Counted from the stretch's first letter, positions 1 through 8,892 are shown. The stretch is DNA of 64,000 nt from Nitrospira sp. LK70 (GCA_011090425.1 PHGD01000001.1:56943-120942), one strand, 5' to 3'. Notes: generated by a model not told the origin, from the letters alone. Made by a program: numbers and translations.

Positions 1-2952
1 TATCACCACTTATTGCGGCTGATTTACCGTCTCCTGTTCCTCTTGGTCATCGAGGAGCGTGATCTTGTCTATCCGTCTTCGGTCCCAAGCGCGAAACGTG
101 AGGTGTACAACCGGTACTACAGCCTGCAACGGCTCCGCCGGCTTTCGGAAAAGCGGTACCTGGCCGACCATCGACACAACGATCTCTGGTTGAACCTGCT
201 CGCGACCTTTCGGCTGTTTGAAGCGGATGGACCTGGCAGCAAGCTTGGTCTCGCACCGTTGGCCGGGGATCTATTCGGGCCGGATGCCATCGGGGCATTG
301 AGCCGGTGCATGTTAACGAACGAGGTGTTGCTTGGCTGCTTGCGGTCCCTGGGGCTCTACCAACATCCGGACTCGGGACAGCTCATTCGGGTCAACTACG
401 CCGCGCTCAATGTCGAAGAGTTTGGGTCTGTATACGAAGGCCTACTGGAATATGAACCGGTCTTCCACTCGTCCGGAAACCAAATCGAATTTGCCTTTAG
501 CAGGAGCGATGAGCGAGCTGCGACAGGCTCTCATTACACGCCTGACGAATTGGTCCAGCCGCTCCTAAAGCATTCGCTCGATTACCTGATTGCAGAGAAG
601 CTCAAGGAACAGGATAAAGAAAGCGCCCTGCTCTCACTGCGCGTGGCCGATATCGCCTGCGGGTCCGGCCATATCTTGCTCGCTGCGGCGAGGCGAATTG
701 CGACAGAACTGGCCTTTGTTCGAACTGGCGAGGAGCAGCCTTCTCCGACTGCCTTCAGGGCTGCAGTGCGCGATGTCATTCGCGAGTGCATCTATGGGGT
801 GGACTATAATCCGCTCGCGGTTGAACTATGCAAGGTGGCGTTTTGGCTAGAAGCTCATAATCCTGGGCAGCCGCTCAACTTCCTAGATCACCATATTAAA
901 TGCGGTAATGCGATCGTCGGGTATGTCAGGCGTGAGGGCCTAGACAAGGGAGTTCCCGATGAAGCTTTCGCCACTATGCCGGGGGATGACAGGGAGGTTG
1001 CGGCCGAATTCAGAAAGCAAAATAAGACTGAACGGAAAGCCCAAGACCAAACACCTCTGAACCTTGCGCCGGAGATTCAGAGACAGCTCGACCAAATTCT
1101 AGAACGCTGGCGTGAACTGTCCCTCTTGCCTGAGTCGACGCCGAACCAGATCTTAACGAAGAAGCAGCGGTATCAGAACTTTACGAAAAGCCAAGATGCC
1201 TGGTTGCTCAATCAGATTGCCGCGATTCCGATGGCCCAGTTCTATATCCCGAAGACAGAAGAGAATCACTCCAAGCTGATCACCGACGCAGAGTTCCGGC
1301 TGTACTGGTCAGGTCAGCGCCATCCGCAGGGGCAGGCGACGGCAGCGGCGTGGGTGACAGCAATTCAGAAACGGTTCTTTCATTGGTTCTTGGAATTTCC
1401 TGAGATCATGGAGAGTGGTGGATTCGATTGCATACTTGGAAACCCACCATACCTTGGTGGACAAGGTTTGAGCAGTACCTACGGTCATCCGTTCTGCGGG
1501 TACATGAAATGGGAATTTGCCCCGGCGGGCCTCTCCGACCTGGTGGTCTATTTTGTCCGCCGCATATATAGTCTGCTTCGCCACGGCGCCTTTACCGCTT
1601 TCATCACTACCAATTCAATCAAAGACGGTGACATCCGCAAAGATGGGCTCGAACGGGTACTTGCAGAGCAAGGCACTATAAACTTCGCTACGCGCGGTAT
1701 TAAGTGGCCGGGACACGCTAACCTGGTGGTCTCTCTTGTTGCAATCCATCGGGGGGAATGGCCCGGTAAGCGGGTCCTCGATGGAAGAGAGGTTCCTGTC
1801 ATAAGTGCTCATTTTGAGGACCACCTCGATTTGGGCCCTGCTAGGTCCCTTTTGGAGAATGAAGATCGGATCTATCAGGGCTCTATTTTTCTCGGAGATG
1901 GCTTTTGGTTAACGCACCAAGAAGCCGAAGCTATGAGATCGAACAATCCTTCCCTGGATGAAGTTATCTTTCCGGTCATCAATGGCCAAGAGCTTAATAG
2001 CAGCCCAAGTCAATTTCCGGGTCGACAAGCAATAAACTTCTTCGATTGGCCCCTGGAAAAGGCAGAGCAATACGGTGAGGCCTTTGATCGTGTTCAGCGA
2101 TTGGTCAGGCCTGAACGAGAGAATGTAAACCGAGCGGTCCGACGAGAACGATGGTGGCAATATGCTGAAAGAGCCACGGGCCTTTACAGCCATATCCAAC
2201 ATCTGCATCGATGTTTCGGTATTGCACGCACGACGAAACATCTCAACTTTTCTTCGCTTCCGACGAATTATGTCTTCACGGATGCTCTCTACGTCTTCGT
2301 AACCGACCGCTGGGATCATTATGCGGTCGTCCAATCTACGCTTCACGAAGTCTGGGCGCGCAAATACAGTGGCGCATTAAAACAGGATCTACGCTACTCC
2401 CCATCAAACTGCTTCGAGACATTTCCGTTCCCAGAAGGCTTATGGCAGACAGCTAATCCAGCACTGACAGATATCGGTGAGCACTACCATGACCACCGCC
2501 ACGCCCTCATGCCGAAGCTCTGGCTAGGTCTGACTGGCATCTACAATCTCTTCCACACCCGCGACCTCACATCCGAGATGGTTGCCAAAGTTAGCGAGAA
2601 GGCATCTGGTGAGGCGGATGCCGGGTATCGCGGTATTCTCAAGCTGCGCCGGCTGCATCAAGAACTAGACGATGCTGTCCGCGACGCCTATGGTTGGCAG
2701 GATCTCAAGCTCAACCACGACTTCTACGAAGTCGAAACCCTGCCGGAAAACGATCGAGTGCGCTACACCATCAGTCCCTCTGCCCGTAAAGAAGTCCTCC
2801 GCCGCCTCCTCGCCCTCAACCACGAACGAGCCAAAGCCCAGCAAGTTGTAGCGGATGGCACCAAAGAAGCTCCAAAGAAGCGCCGGTCGTCCAAGAAATC
2901 TCAAACCGTGTCATCAGGGCTATTCGGCGACGAAGGGGCAGGAAGTGTGTAA
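1..2952 (+). CDS. Eco57I-class adenine-specific DNA methylase / type IIG restriction-modification protein (5' truncated by window)
   Basis: N6-adenine DNA methyltransferase, probably a type IIG-like or phage-defence methylase. The frame is open from base 1, so the true start lies left of the window; 983 codons are visible. The SAM-binding motif reads DIACGSGH near bases 650-672 and the catalytic motif IV reads GNPPY near 1438-1452. Both sit in the usual order for gamma-class methylases, followed by a long region that should contain the target-recognition domain. The C-terminus is Lys/Ser-rich. It abuts the next gene directly (TAA then ATG) and is co-oriented with a nuclease gene, which fits a defence operon. 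I see no PD-(D/E)xK motif in the visible part. A DISARM-, BREX- or Pgl-type methylase is an alternative; neighbours left of the window would decide. Confidence 0.88.
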   Translation, partial: YHHLLRLIYRLLFLLVIEERDLVYPSSVPSAKREVYNRYYSLQRLRRLSEKRYLADHRHNDLWLNLLATFRLFEADGPGSKLGLAPLAGDLFGPDAIGALSRCMLTNEVLLGCLRSLGLYQHPDSGQLIRVNYAALNVEEFGSVYEGLLEYEPVFHSSGNQIEFAFSRSDERAATGSHYTPDELVQPLLKHSLDYLIAEKLKEQDKESALLSLRVADIACGSGHILLAAARRIATELAFVRTGEEQPSPTAFRAAVRDVIRECIYGVDYNPLAVELCKVAFWLEAHNPGQPLNFLDHHIKCGNAIVGYVRREGLDKGVPDEAFATMPGDDREVAAEFRKQNKTERKAQDQTPLNLAPEIQRQLDQILERWRELSLLPESTPNQILTKKQRYQNFTKSQDAWLLNQIAAIPMAQFYIPKTEENHSKLITDAEFRLYWSGQRHPQGQATAAAWVTAIQKRFFHWFLEFPEIMESGGFDCILGNPPYLGGQGLSSTYGHPFCGYMKWEFAPAGLSDLVVYFVRRIYSLLRHGAFTAFITTNSIKDGDIRKDGLERVLAEQGTINFATRGIKWPGHANLVVSLVAIHRGEWPGKRVLDGREVPVISAHFEDHLDLGPARSLLENEDRIYQGSIFLGDGFWLTHQEAEAMRSNNPSLDEVIFPVINGQELNSSPSQFPGRQAINFFDWPLEKAEQYGEAFDRVQRLVRPERENVNRAVRRERWWQYAERATGLYSHIQHLHRCFGIARTTKHLNFSSLPTNYVFTDALYVFVTDRWDHYAVVQSTLHEVWARKYSGALKQDLRYSPSNCFETFPFPEGLWQTANPALTDIGEHYHDHRHALMPKLWLGLTGIYNLFHTRDLTSEMVAKVSEKASGEADAGYRGILKLRRLHQELDDAVRDAYGWQDLKLNHDFYEVETLPENDRVRYTISPSARKEVLRRLLALNHERAKAQQVVADGTKEAPKKRRSSKKSQTVSSGLFGDEGAGSV

Positions 2953-3603
2953 ATGACTAAACGAAGGTCTAGCAAGCAACGGTTAGGGAAGACAGCTCGG
3001 TTTGTTCTTGGGGTTGATCTGGATGGAGTGGTTGCCGACTTCTATGGTCGACTGCGTGGGATTGCTGCGGAATATCTCGGTGTTCTCATTGAGACGCTCC
3101 CTGAAAAGATCAGATATGGCCTTCCAGAGTGGAAGCTAAGCAAAGCGGGTGGTTACGAGGCGCTCCATCGATTTGCGGTGACCCAACGAGATCTTTTCAA
3201 ACAGTTGGACCCATTACCTGGAGCCCCGGCAGTCCTTCGACGCCTTTCAGCGAAGAATATCCGAATTCGGATCATAACTCATCGCTTGTATATCAAGTTC
3301 TTCCATTTGGAAACCGTCCGGCAAACCACGGAGTGGCTGGACATTCATGGCATCCCGTACTGGGATTTGTGTTTCATGAAGGACAAAGCAGCGGTAGGCG
3401 CTGATCTCTACATCGAAGACTCTCCTAGCAATGTTGAAGCACTCCGGGAGGGTGGTCACCCGACAATCGTCTTCACCAATTCAACGAACCTGGGATTGCC
3501 GGGTCCACGAGCAGACTCGTGGGATGAGGTTGAGAGGCTTGTCCTTCAGGAATTTAAGAAGTGGAGAGCTGGCGCTAAGAAGAAAGGGCTTTCTGGAGCC
3601 TGA
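2953..3603 (+). CDS. NT5C-like HAD phosphatase (5'(3')-deoxyribonucleotidase family)
   Basis: A 216-residue HAD-superfamily phosphohydrolase. The N-terminal motif DLDGVVADF (about residues 22-30) has the DxDGV...D pattern of 5'(3')-deoxyribonucleotidases (NT5C), with the first Asp expected as nucleophile. Near residue 155 the segment DLYIEDSP fits the HAD acidic metal-binding motif. By family knowledge it should dephosphorylate nucleotides or a similar small phosphomonoester in the cytoplasm; the substrate is not shown here. The ATG follows the stop codon of the methylase gene immediately, so the two are translationally coupled. The next gene starts 17 bases after its end. A nucleotidase between a DNA methylase and a nuclease suggests a part in defence by nucleotide or nucleic-acid processing, but that is inference from context. 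Confidence 0.75.
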   Translation: MTKRRSSKQRLGKTARFVLGVDLDGVVADFYGRLRGIAAEYLGVLIETLPEKIRYGLPEWKLSKAGGYEALHRFAVTQRDLFKQLDPLPGAPAVLRRLSAKNIRIRIITHRLYIKFFHLETVRQTTEWLDIHGIPYWDLCFMKDKAAVGADLYIEDSPSNVEALREGGHPTIVFTNSTNLGLPGPRADSWDEVERLVLQEFKKWRAGAKKKGLSGA

Positions 3604-3620
3604 CGTAAACGTATTTCCGA

Positions 3621-5075
3621 ATGTCGATGCATATCACCGCTCAAGCCCTCTACAACATCACCAAGTGTGCGCATCGGGTGTACCTCGATGCCAACGGCGA
3701 TCCCAAGGACCGGAGCAAGGTCGGCTCCTTTGTGAGGCTACTCTGGGAACTGGGCCTTCAAACTGAGCGGGAGTATCTTGGCTCGCTTGGCGAGCTGGCC
3801 GTCTCAGATCTCAGCCAGTATGGGATTGACGAGGCGTGGGTAGAAACACAGCGACTCATGAAGGAAGGAGCTGACCTCATCTACCAAGGGTGCCTCGCGG
3901 ATGGGTCATTCGTGGGACGACCTGATCTGCTGCTCAAACGAACGAATCATTCATCACGGTTTGGTTCCTACGCCTACGAACCTATCGACATCAAAGCCGG
4001 GAAAGGCTGGGAAGAGCGGGATGGCAAGCGGACGCACTTCAAAGAACACTATGCGTTTCAGATCCTTTTCTACCGCCTACTGTTAGAGCATATCCAGGGA
4101 GCATCTTTCCCTATCGGGCGCATTGTGAACGTCGAGAAACAGCTTGAAGAGTTCCCGATCACCGATTTCGAGCCAGACTTTCAGCAGGCGCTCGCCGAAG
4201 CGCAGCGGTTGGTTTCTGGTCAGGAGACCTCCGAACCGGTTCTGGGAAGTCACTGCCAACTCTGCCAGTGGCATCGACGCTGCGAGCGCTGGGTCACCGA
4301 GCAGGCTGATCCTACCGGGTTGTTTTTTGTGGGGAAGGTCAAGTTTCACCTAAAACAAGTTGGACTCAAGACGATCCAGGATATTGCCGCGATGGATGTG
4401 AGTCAGTATCTGAAACCGCCGAAGAAGATTCCACGCACCGGAAAAGACTCATTGCTGCGCATGAAGGAGCGTGCTCGGGTCAGGCTGGCCGGGAAGCCGG
4501 AGATTCGACCAGGCTATACCTTCCCTGCGCGAGCACGCGAAGTCTATTTCGATATTGAGGATGATCCGACACGTGGGGTGACCTATCTGTTTGGCCTCTT
4601 GATCAAGGAGCATGGAAGAGTATCAGACTTTCAGTATTTCCTCGCCAAGTGCCCCAATGAGGAAGAATCAACGGTAAGGGCCTTTTGGGAGTTCCTGCGT
4701 ACAGCCGGAGAGGAAGTTTACTACGTCTACTCACACAAAGAACGTAGTACACTCAAACAACTTATGGAACGATACGACCTTGATCCGGCCGTACTGGAAA
4801 TCTACAAGAGTAGGGAGTACGACTTGTACAGCGATCTCATCGTGAAGTACTCCGACTGGCCGACCTATTCCTATGGGATCAAACAGATTGCCAAGCAGAT
4901 CGGTTTCAAGTGGCGAGATCCCGATCCATCCGGTGCCAACTCAATCGCTTGGTACAATCAGTATCTCGCCAATCCGACCGATGAAGCTCCCCTGCAAAGG
5001 ATCTTGACCTACAACGAGGATGACTGCTTGGCGATGGTGGCGGTGAAGGATTATTTCGAACAGGCGAGTCGTTAG
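3621..5075 (+). CDS. TM0106-family RecB-like nuclease with C-terminal DEDD RNase H-like domain
   Basis: A 484-residue predicted nuclease. The N-terminal half carries a RecB/PD-(D/E)xK-like core with the D-I-K-A-G-K segment around residue 117, followed by a Cys cluster (CQLCQWHRRC, about residues 213-222) that could hold an Fe-S cluster as in Cas4/AddB-type nucleases. The C-terminal half is an RNase H-like 3'-5' exonuclease domain: FDIEDD near 311-316, YSYGIKQIA near 416 and NEDDC near 464-468 supply DEDD acidic residues. This pairing matches the TM0106 family; the longer relatives also have a helicase, which is absent here. It follows the methylase and HAD genes with a 17-base gap and probably belongs to the same operon. 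DNA or RNA substrate cannot be told from sequence. Confidence 0.8.
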   Translation: MSMHITAQALYNITKCAHRVYLDANGDPKDRSKVGSFVRLLWELGLQTEREYLGSLGELAVSDLSQYGIDEAWVETQRLMKEGADLIYQGCLADGSFVGRPDLLLKRTNHSSRFGSYAYEPIDIKAGKGWEERDGKRTHFKEHYAFQILFYRLLLEHIQGASFPIGRIVNVEKQLEEFPITDFEPDFQQALAEAQRLVSGQETSEPVLGSHCQLCQWHRRCERWVTEQADPTGLFFVGKVKFHLKQVGLKTIQDIAAMDVSQYLKPPKKIPRTGKDSLLRMKERARVRLAGKPEIRPGYTFPARAREVYFDIEDDPTRGVTYLFGLLIKEHGRVSDFQYFLAKCPNEEESTVRAFWEFLRTAGEEVYYVYSHKERSTLKQLMERYDLDPAVLEIYKSREYDLYSDLIVKYSDWPTYSYGIKQIAKQIGFKWRDPDPSGANSIAWYNQYLANPTDEAPLQRILTYNEDDCLAMVAVKDYFEQASR

Positions 5076-5353
5076 ATCGATTTGTAAAGAGCAGTGCGAT
5101 CCGTTCGCTAATGTCCTCGCCGCCTACCGCTCTCGTAGTGAACAATTGTGTCGGGAATGTTTTGCTGACTGCGCATTCAATACTCGGTTTGCCGCATGTG
5201 CCAAGCGGGGACATACTTGTTGGTTTGAATTACATATGCATTGCGAGCTGAGCCGCAACAAACCTGAACGGTTCCAATCCTGCCGGCATTGATTGCACGG
5301 TGCTCTTCTGGGGCAGTAAGATATTGGCGGTCGATCCTTTGGAGGAGGGTCTG

Positions 5354-5776
5354 ATGCCGCTGTTTCTCCTCTGGCTCCTTCTAGTCCCTCTTTCTGCCTC
5401 AGCCAAAGACCTCGGAGAACTGAGCGCGAATCCATACCAGCAGAACTCAACGGCCAATCCGTACGGAGCGGGGAGTCCCTTTGCGCCGAATGGTGTCAAC
5501 AATCCCTTCAGTCCCTACGGCAGTCCCTTCAGCAATCAATCGGCGCGGGATCCCTTCGCGACCGACGCACCACGGCTCTACGACCAACAGGGAAATTACC
5601 GCGGCAAGTTGAGCGCCAACCCCTACGATCCTGATTCGACCAGTAACCCCTACGGCCGGTACGGGTCGCGGTTTTCGCCCGACTCCATCCACAATCCTTA
5701 CGGCGCAGGTAATCCCTATCGTTCCGATAGCCCCACCAATCCCTATGGCCGCGGCCTACGAATCGAAGGGCAGTGA
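5354..5776 (+). CDS. small secreted NPY-repeat protein
   Basis: A 140-residue exported protein of unknown function. The ATG at 5354 is preceded by a strong GGAGGAG ribosome-binding site, which decides this start over a longer frame. Residues 1-17 form a signal peptide ending ASA. The mature part is low-complexity, rich in Asn, Pro, Tyr, Gly and Ser, with about eight N-P-[YF] units; the block LSANPY occurs twice (near residues 21-26 and 80-85). Such Asn-Pro-Tyr proteins are frequent short periplasmic or surface proteins without assigned function. It stands alone between the nuclease gene and the convergent retron operon, and its repeat content gives no enzymatic hint. Confidence 0.72.
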   Translation: MPLFLLWLLLVPLSASAKDLGELSANPYQQNSTANPYGAGSPFAPNGVNNPFSPYGSPFSNQSARDPFATDAPRLYDQQGNYRGKLSANPYDPDSTSNPYGRYGSRFSPDSIHNPYGAGNPYRSDSPTNPYGRGLRIEGQ

Positions 5777-5963
5777 AGATCTTCTCATCGATCTGCAGCG
5801 GTCAACGCGACCGGCCACTGATTCAAACGTCTACCGAACACGGTGCGATGTGGAAACCTCAAGACGACGATCTGTCAGAATGTAGGGGAGAAAGGACCGT
5901 TTTTCGCATAGACGTTTTCTCGTCCGTTCAAGGATTAGTCCGGTGCATGCAGCAACGGCACCT

Positions 5964-6638
5964 CTAGCTTCCAAGACCCGTAAGATGAAGAGCCCTTTTG
6001 GCCAGAGCTTCAATAGACTTTTGAGGCTCCACGTAGTTCATACGGCAATAGCATGCATAGGTGACGTAGACATCTTGTAAGCAGTATTCAGCGATTTCCT
6101 TCCATTTACCGCTCGCCCACATTTTTCTCACGTGTTCACCGGAGCCAGATTTTGCTTCCACTTCCAATACTCTGGCAAGCACATCCAACTTCACAGCTCC
6201 CCGGAAATCCCAGTTTGTCCATACTGCCATTGTGTCAAAAACTGATCGTGTCTGGAATTTGGCAAGATTGATTTCTACGGTTGGCTTCACTTGATGAATA
6301 ATCGATCGCTTTTTGATGAAGGGGAGGTCGAAGTTAAGACCGTTATGCGTAATCACCTGATCAGGCCGGTGCTTTCCCATGAAGTCCCAAAATGCTTCTA
6401 GAATTGCCTTCTCGTTTTCTCCATACCAAGCAATTGGGTTTAACGAAGTGGAATCATCCTTTAGGCTCAGTACCCCAATAAACACAATCCGGCTGAAAGT
6501 TCCGTCAAAGAAGGACTTTTGATAGCTCTTCTCAAAGTTTGGAAAGTCAGATTCTACCTCGGCTATATCCAGCCCAACCAAGGCCGCCCATTCGTTGATG
6601 GGCGCTGCATCCGTTTCAATATCTAAGACAACCTTCAT
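5964..6638 (-). CDS. PolB-like DEDDy 3'-5' exonuclease, last gene of the retron operon
   Basis: Predicted 3'-5' exonuclease of the family related to the proofreading domain of PolB-type polymerases (224 residues). Exo I is LDIETD (residues 5-10, Asp6/Glu8); Exo II is the THNGLNFDLPF segment; Exo III is YCLQDVYVTY near the C-terminus, giving a DEDDy set. The start at 6638 has AAGG six bases upstream; an ATG at 6659 that overlaps the RT stop codon is the alternative. It is the fourth gene of a compact - strand operon with an XRE regulator and a retron RT. It could be the retron effector (degrading host or phage nucleic acid) or a processing enzyme that trims msDNA. The sequence does not distinguish these. 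Confidence 0.8.
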   Translation of the reverse strand: MKVVLDIETDAAPINEWAALVGLDIAEVESDFPNFEKSYQKSFFDGTFSRIVFIGVLSLKDDSTSLNPIAWYGENEKAILEAFWDFMGKHRPDQVITHNGLNFDLPFIKKRSIIHQVKPTVEINLAKFQTRSVFDTMAVWTNWDFRGAVKLDVLARVLEVEAKSGSGEHVRKMWASGKWKEIAEYCLQDVYVTYACYCRMNYVEPQKSIEALAKRALHLTGLGS

Positions 6639-6649
6639 GGAGCCTTTGA

Positions 6650-7555
6650 TTACATCCAAGAGATCCGTTCAAAATCTCGCATAAGCTTGCCCCCTCGTAG
6701 CGGGTTGACTTTCCGAATGTATTCAATCTTTCCTCTCAGTCGTAGCTTTGCGGTCTTCACATCACAGTCAAACTGTGATGCCCCACCATTTTTCAGACAA
6801 TTATGAATGATTGCTCTCACCTCTCGATAGCGGGACTTTGGCACATCCAGCTTATCTCCTCTGAGCACATACCCCGTCACCATCTTTTGGTCATGCTCAC
6901 GAAGCAGTTGGTTCTTTGACGGTTTCGTGCTGACTTTGAACCCTTCCTCCTTAATGATTGTTTCCAGTAAGCGCTTTAACCCTACGATGCGCTTCGATCC
7001 AGAAATGGTTAAGTCATCTCCATAGACAGTCACCTCAAGATTATGAGCTTCACAGAGAGGGGCTATTCTCTTCTTGATGATCTCGTCGAAAACCAGATTT
7101 GCAATGGCTTGGCTTGTTGGAGCGCCCTGCGGCAACTGATTCTTGAATGTCGTGAGAACTGCAAGCATACGCGCGATCGGGCCAGAGAATTCCAGTCTCC
7201 CTAACAGCTTGAATACATGATCCCTCGATATGCTTGGAAAGTAGTCCTCGATGTCGAGCTTTACCATAAAGGGACTCCCAAGATGGACGCGCGCATTCGT
7301 GAGCGTACTTTTTCCCTTTCGATAACTGTGGATGGCTCGATGAAGAGGTAGCGGAGCTAGTAACTTCTTGGCGATGGCCCCTTGGATCTTCTTTAAATCG
7401 CCATGCGGGATATAGAAAGTCCTACGCCTTCCATCCGGCTTCACCTTGTCTTTACGTCTGTAATATAGGGAATGGGTCTGTGCTATCGCCTGAAGGTCGG
7501 TCTCGGTGACCGATAGCTTACGTGCTAAATCACTCAGATCCGTGAGGTCTGCCAA
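6650..7555 (-). CDS. retron-type reverse transcriptase
   Basis: RNA-directed DNA polymerase of 301 residues. Visible motifs in order: NARVH (87-91), matching the retron-specific NAxxH; LDIEDYF (100-106, catalytic Asp101); QGAPTSQA (143-150); YGDD (178-181, catalytic Asp pair); and VTG (226-228) followed by a Lys/Arg-rich stretch, the retron-specific element that contacts the msr RNA. NAxxH plus VTG separates retron RTs from group II intron and DGR RTs. By family knowledge it should make a branched RNA-DNA (msDNA) from a cognate ncRNA. Start is a TTG 22 bases after the XRE stop, with AGGA upstream; no canonical ATG is in frame. The exonuclease follows after an 11-base gap. I cannot place it in a numbered retron type. 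Confidence 0.9.
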   Translation of the reverse strand: MADLTDLSDLARKLSVTETDLQAIAQTHSLYYRRKDKVKPDGRRRTFYIPHGDLKKIQGAIAKKLLAPLPLHRAIHSYRKGKSTLTNARVHLGSPFMVKLDIEDYFPSISRDHVFKLLGRLEFSGPIARMLAVLTTFKNQLPQGAPTSQAIANLVFDEIIKKRIAPLCEAHNLEVTVYGDDLTISGSKRIVGLKRLLETIIKEEGFKVSTKPSKNQLLREHDQKMVTGYVLRGDKLDVPKSRYREVRAIIHNCLKNGGASQFDCDVKTAKLRLRGKIEYIRKVNPLRGGKLMRDFERISWM

Positions 7556-7577
7556 AGGAATACCATCCTGTACGTGA

Positions 7578-7907
7578 TTATCGAGACTTCTTGCCCAAAT
7601 CGGCCAGACGAAGACTTTCGACTTCGAGAAGCAGTTGTTTGATCTTATCGACTATCTGGTTTTGCTTCCCATCAACGTGATTGGAACCGTTGGTCGACTC
7701 CCAGAACAGAAAGCTCATCGGCACATGAAGCTCTTGAGAAATAGTTCGCAGCACACTTACACTCGGCTCCCTTTTTCCGCTCTCCACAAGAGACAGATAG
7801 TTTGGCTTGATCCCTACACGCTCGGCGAGATCCTTTTGTGATATCCCTGAAGCTGTGCGGAGAACCTTTATGGTCCGACCGATCGTATTTTGTTGTTTGT
7901 TGCTCAT
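7578..7907 (-). CDS. XRE-family HTH transcriptional regulator
   Basis: A 109-residue DNA-binding protein with an N-terminal lambda-repressor-like helix-turn-helix: residues about 9-65 include GISQKDLAERVGIKPNYLS and LVESGKREPSVSVLRTIS. The C-terminal third is hydrophilic, Lys/Glu/Leu-rich and probably helical. It lies directly upstream of the retron RT on the same strand and 18 bases after the preceding small gene, so it is likely co-transcribed. It could repress the operon, or act as an antitoxin or sensor component of the retron. Some described retrons carry an HTH partner protein, but I cannot tell whether this one is homologous. Confidence 0.85.
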   Translation of the reverse strand: MSNKQQNTIGRTIKVLRTASGISQKDLAERVGIKPNYLSLVESGKREPSVSVLRTISQELHVPMSFLFWESTNGSNHVDGKQNQIVDKIKQLLLEVESLRLADLGKKSR

Positions 7908-7925
7908 ATATGTAACCCCGAAAAA

Positions 7926-8180
7926 TTAGGAGGTAGAGAGTAGCCTGGTGATCTTCATAGCCAAGGAAAGTGCCTTGCGCTCTTTAGACCAGAACCTCGT
8001 CCGTGCGTGAGGCGTGGATCTCTCCACCCGTCCCATCGATCTCACTACGGCCTTTACTTCCCGAAGCATCCTCTCTACACTCCTCTGAGAGAATAGCGGC
8101 GGATTGCTCGAATCGATCAGCTCTTCAATAGAGCTAACGACCTCCTCGAGCAATCGAACTGCTCTTGAGCATCTGTCCAT
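7926..8180 (-). CDS. small hypothetical protein, first gene of the retron operon
   Basis: An 84-residue basic, helical protein without a recognisable domain. The frame is open further upstream (to 8282), but the ATG at 8180 has a clear GGGAGGTG Shine-Dalgarno six bases before it, which sits inside the longer frame and favours the short product. The product is rich in Arg, Val, Ser and Glu, with a predicted coiled or helical middle (about residues 8-45) and no signal peptide or membrane segment. It precedes the XRE gene by 18 bases and looks like the leader gene of the XRE-RT-exonuclease operon. It may instead be a short accessory protein expressed from a region that overlaps the retron RNA. 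Confidence 0.5.
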   Translation of the reverse strand: MDRCSRAVRLLEEVVSSIEELIDSSNPPLFSQRSVERMLREVKAVVRSMGRVERSTPHARTRFWSKERKALSLAMKITRLLSTS

Positions 8181-8892
8181 ACGGAACACCTCCCTTCCCC
8201 TTTCGTTCGACATGAGTTGTTGAATGCCGCTAACGCCTTGGACGGATCGTCCAAGGAACTCGTGATAATTCTCCCAACCCAACAGCGTACGCAGGCGTTC
8301 GCCATCAGAGAGGAGGAGCCGACGCTACCAGACCGTTAACAACCGCTGCGGTGGCTCACCGTCAGCCAGGTCAGATCCAGTTCAACATCTAAGCTGCGCA
8401 ACGTATGGCCTCGCTCGTCAACCGTACCGAGTGGGCGCATACGATACGAACCATGATGTGATTGCGTCTCAGCCCCTTAGCGGAAAGAACAGTGAATCGG
8501 CTTTAGGCCGCTCCCTGCTCAGCACGAAAGGGAAACATATTGGAGGTGCTCAAGAGCCCTCATGTCAAAGAACACGGGCGTATCGCCCATAAAAACAAAT
8601 ATAACGTTTGAATAATCATAAGTCAATATTTATTTACTCACAGTAATAGAACATGAGTTTAAAGATGTTGGTTTATCAAACGTGTTGAATCAATTCAGCA
8701 ATGGAGTAAAGCTCATTCGGAACGGACTGTCGGGATCTATGATTTCAATTGAATGGACGAAATGATTCCGGTTGAATTGATTTTCTGCGGACGTGAGCCG
8801 GTGCCGAGTGGCAGGATGATCAGAGAGAGATTCGAATGTATCGGAAGCATTCTCTCGCCACATTTGCCTCTTCGATTGTTCTATTTCTTCAA
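8181..8892 (-). other. non-coding region upstream of the retron operon; candidate msr-msd RNA locus
   Basis: About 700 bases without a convincing gene. It begins just upstream of the first retron-operon gene. A perfect 9-bp stem with a 3-base loop (8236-8256) lies close to that gene, and further small stems occur at 8342-8352 (ACCGC/GCGGT), around 8499-8511 (CGGC/GCCG) and at 8576-8588 (GGGCG/CGCCC). The part from about 8590 to 8700 is strikingly AT-rich compared with both sides. Because the XRE-RT gap is only 22 bases, a structured retron RNA, if present, most likely lies here. I could not confidently define the a1/a2 repeats or the branching G. Confidence 0.35.
8236..8256. repeat. perfect 9-bp hairpin upstream of the retron operon
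   Basis: CCTTGGACG pairs without mismatch with CGTCCAAGG across the 3-base loop GAT. There is no T-run on either strand, so it does not look like a terminator. Compact stems with tiny loops are typical of msr segments of retron RNAs, which makes this the best-defined structural element near the RT operon. Confidence 0.55.

Noticed and set aside
5156..5291. Short Cys-rich open frame after the TM0106 nuclease gene (CRECFADC...CELS...SCRH)
   Set aside because: No usable start codon with a ribosome-binding site, no recognised family, and it lies in an otherwise plain intergenic gap; Cys richness alone is not evidence.
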